A stretch of DNA of 64,000 bases from Limnoglobus roseus (GTDB taxonomy: Bacteria > Planctomycetota > Planctomycetia > Gemmatales > Gemmataceae): the NCBI RefSeq assembly GCF_008254045.1, contig NZ_CP042425.1, positions 9,190,163 to 9,254,162 on the forward strand, given 5' to 3'. Position numbers and translations under genes: made by a program. Below, in pieces: positions 63,537 through 64,000 of this stretch (position 1 is the stretch's first letter; every line of letters starts with the position of its first letter). The notes under the pieces were generated by a model. That model was not told where the DNA came from and did not search any database. It saw only the letters and a list, made by a program, of their open reading frames with translations.

Positions 63537-64000
63537 TTATTCCCTCCCCCCTTGGGGGGGAGGGTTAGGGTGGGGGGTAGGCGGGGCCGAGGGCGAGACA
63601 CTTTCTCTTCCCGTAGCAAACTCGTACCCCCCTCCCCAACCCTCCCCCCCAAGGGGGGAGGGAGAAAGGCGACTGGACGGGGTCCACCTTTCCCGCAGGC
63701 GGTTAAACGGCCTCTCGACGAAACGGTACAACACTTCCGCCATCGCGAACGCCAGCACGAACGCGGCAACCGCCTGCACCTCGGCCGGCAGCGGCAGCTT
63801 CTTCGCCAGCGTGATCGCCTCGATGTGAACGAGGTACAGCGAGTACGCGCGGCTCGCAACGAAGGCCAACAGCCGCGAGCGCACACGGTCTCGCCAGAAC
63901 GGCGACGAGTTCGCCAGCACGATCCAACTGCCGAAGATCACGGCCCACCCGCCGGTACCCCAATCGGGGAGCCACCACGCCCAGACCGTGCGGTTGACGG
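63537..64000 (-). CDS. C-terminal end of an acyltransferase 3 family protein (partial)
   Basis: The frame continues to the right edge of the window. It encodes membrane segments WAVIFGSWIVLANS, YSLYLVHIEAITLAKKL and AVAAFVLAFAMAEVLYRFVERPFNRL, a pattern typical of the end of OafA/YrhL-type O-acyltransferases. The last 40 or so codons, from SPSPLGGEGWGG to the stop, lie entirely in the palindromic repeat at 63541-63663. Thus the repeat seems to have supplied a new C-terminal tail. It starts beyond the window. Confidence 0.78.
   Translation of the reverse strand, partial: VNRTVWAWWLPDWGTGGWAVIFGSWIVLANSSPFWRDRVRSRLLAFVASRAYSLYLVHIEAITLAKKLPLPAEVQAVAAFVLAFAMAEVLYRFVERPFNRLRERWTPSSRLSPSPLGGEGWGGGYEFATGRESVSPSAPPTPHPNPPPQGGRE
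63541..63663. repeat. C/G-tract palindromic repeat at the end of the acyltransferase gene
   Basis: Two 39-bp arms (63541-63579 and 63625-63663) are inverted copies with two mismatches around a 45-base centre. In the minus frame they encode PPLGG/PPQGG-type peptides. Similar CCCTCCCCC-rich palindromes occur in many bacterial genomes as dispersed repeats; that is from general knowledge. Here it overlaps the 3' coding end of a gene. Confidence 0.82.

Noticed and set aside
63541..63663. A CRISPR array or transposon end in the C/G-tract repeat
   Set aside because: Only one inverted pair, no regularly spaced direct repeats and no flanking duplication or transposase.

Overview
The window is high-GC, gene-dense DNA from a planctomycete, most likely a relative of Gemmata (order Gemmatales). 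This is inferred from its gene content: Tat-exported Gfo/Idh/MocA oxidoreductases, a DUF1501 protein, eukaryote-like Ser/Thr kinases with a planctomycete-style N-terminal extension, a secreted calpain-like protease and many small exported proteins of unknown role. I saw no rRNA, tRNA, CRISPR array, transposase or prophage. About 60 coding genes are supported, mostly in short operons with 4-bp ATGA/GTGA overlaps.

Region by region: 1-1117 holds the tail of an unknown gene and a sulfotransferase. 1450-4757 (minus) is an Fbp-type ABC permease followed by two RlaP-type nucleotidyltransferases. 4827-9598 (minus) has a Gfo/Idh/MocA oxidoreductase, a three-gene ADP-heptose operon (hldE nucleotidyltransferase, gmhB, hldE kinase as separate genes) and a MoxR ATPase. 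9685-14454 (plus) codes for exported proteins: calpain-like protease, DUF1501, a c-heme/alpha-barrel protein and a repeat lipoprotein. 14508-21919 (minus) has a second oxidoreductase, a methyltransferase, a STAS protein, PNP, a cytidylate-kinase-like protein, an ABC-2 permease, a candidate selenoprotein, small membrane/lipoproteins and an RluA pseudouridine synthase. 22017-25473 (minus) has a coiled membrane protein, a macrodomain, an SDR epimerase and a fatty-acid desaturase. 25591-41913 alternates in strand: metallo-beta-lactamase-fold hydrolase, membrane Ser/Thr kinase, large secreted unknowns, a YgiB/YgiC-like pair, a transglutaminase-like protein, a sulfatase-fold protein without its catalytic Cys, an ABC-2 permease, a C45-type hydrolase and a polytopic GT-like protein. 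41888-44918 (minus) is a folate/carboxylase operon (formyl-THF cyclo-ligase, PurU, acyl-CoA carboxylase beta). 45063-47659 has a SWIM zinc-finger protein, a lone receiver, a DUF2171 protein and selD. 47660-52623 (minus) is a two-component cluster. 53034-61458 (plus) is a tad-type pilus/secretion operon ending in a Ser/Thr kinase. 61565-64000 has DAHP synthase, a membrane protein and the end of an acyltransferase.

The most interesting signal is at 19624-20010. One reading frame is interrupted only by a TGA. Directly after it lies a hairpin with the spacing, stem and GGUC loop of a bacterial SECIS element, and selD lies in the same window. This may be an undescribed selenoprotein family. Other notable items are a perfect 21-bp stem terminator with a parS-like core, three kinds of palindromic repeat (two of which supply coding sequence), and the paired RlaP enzymes.
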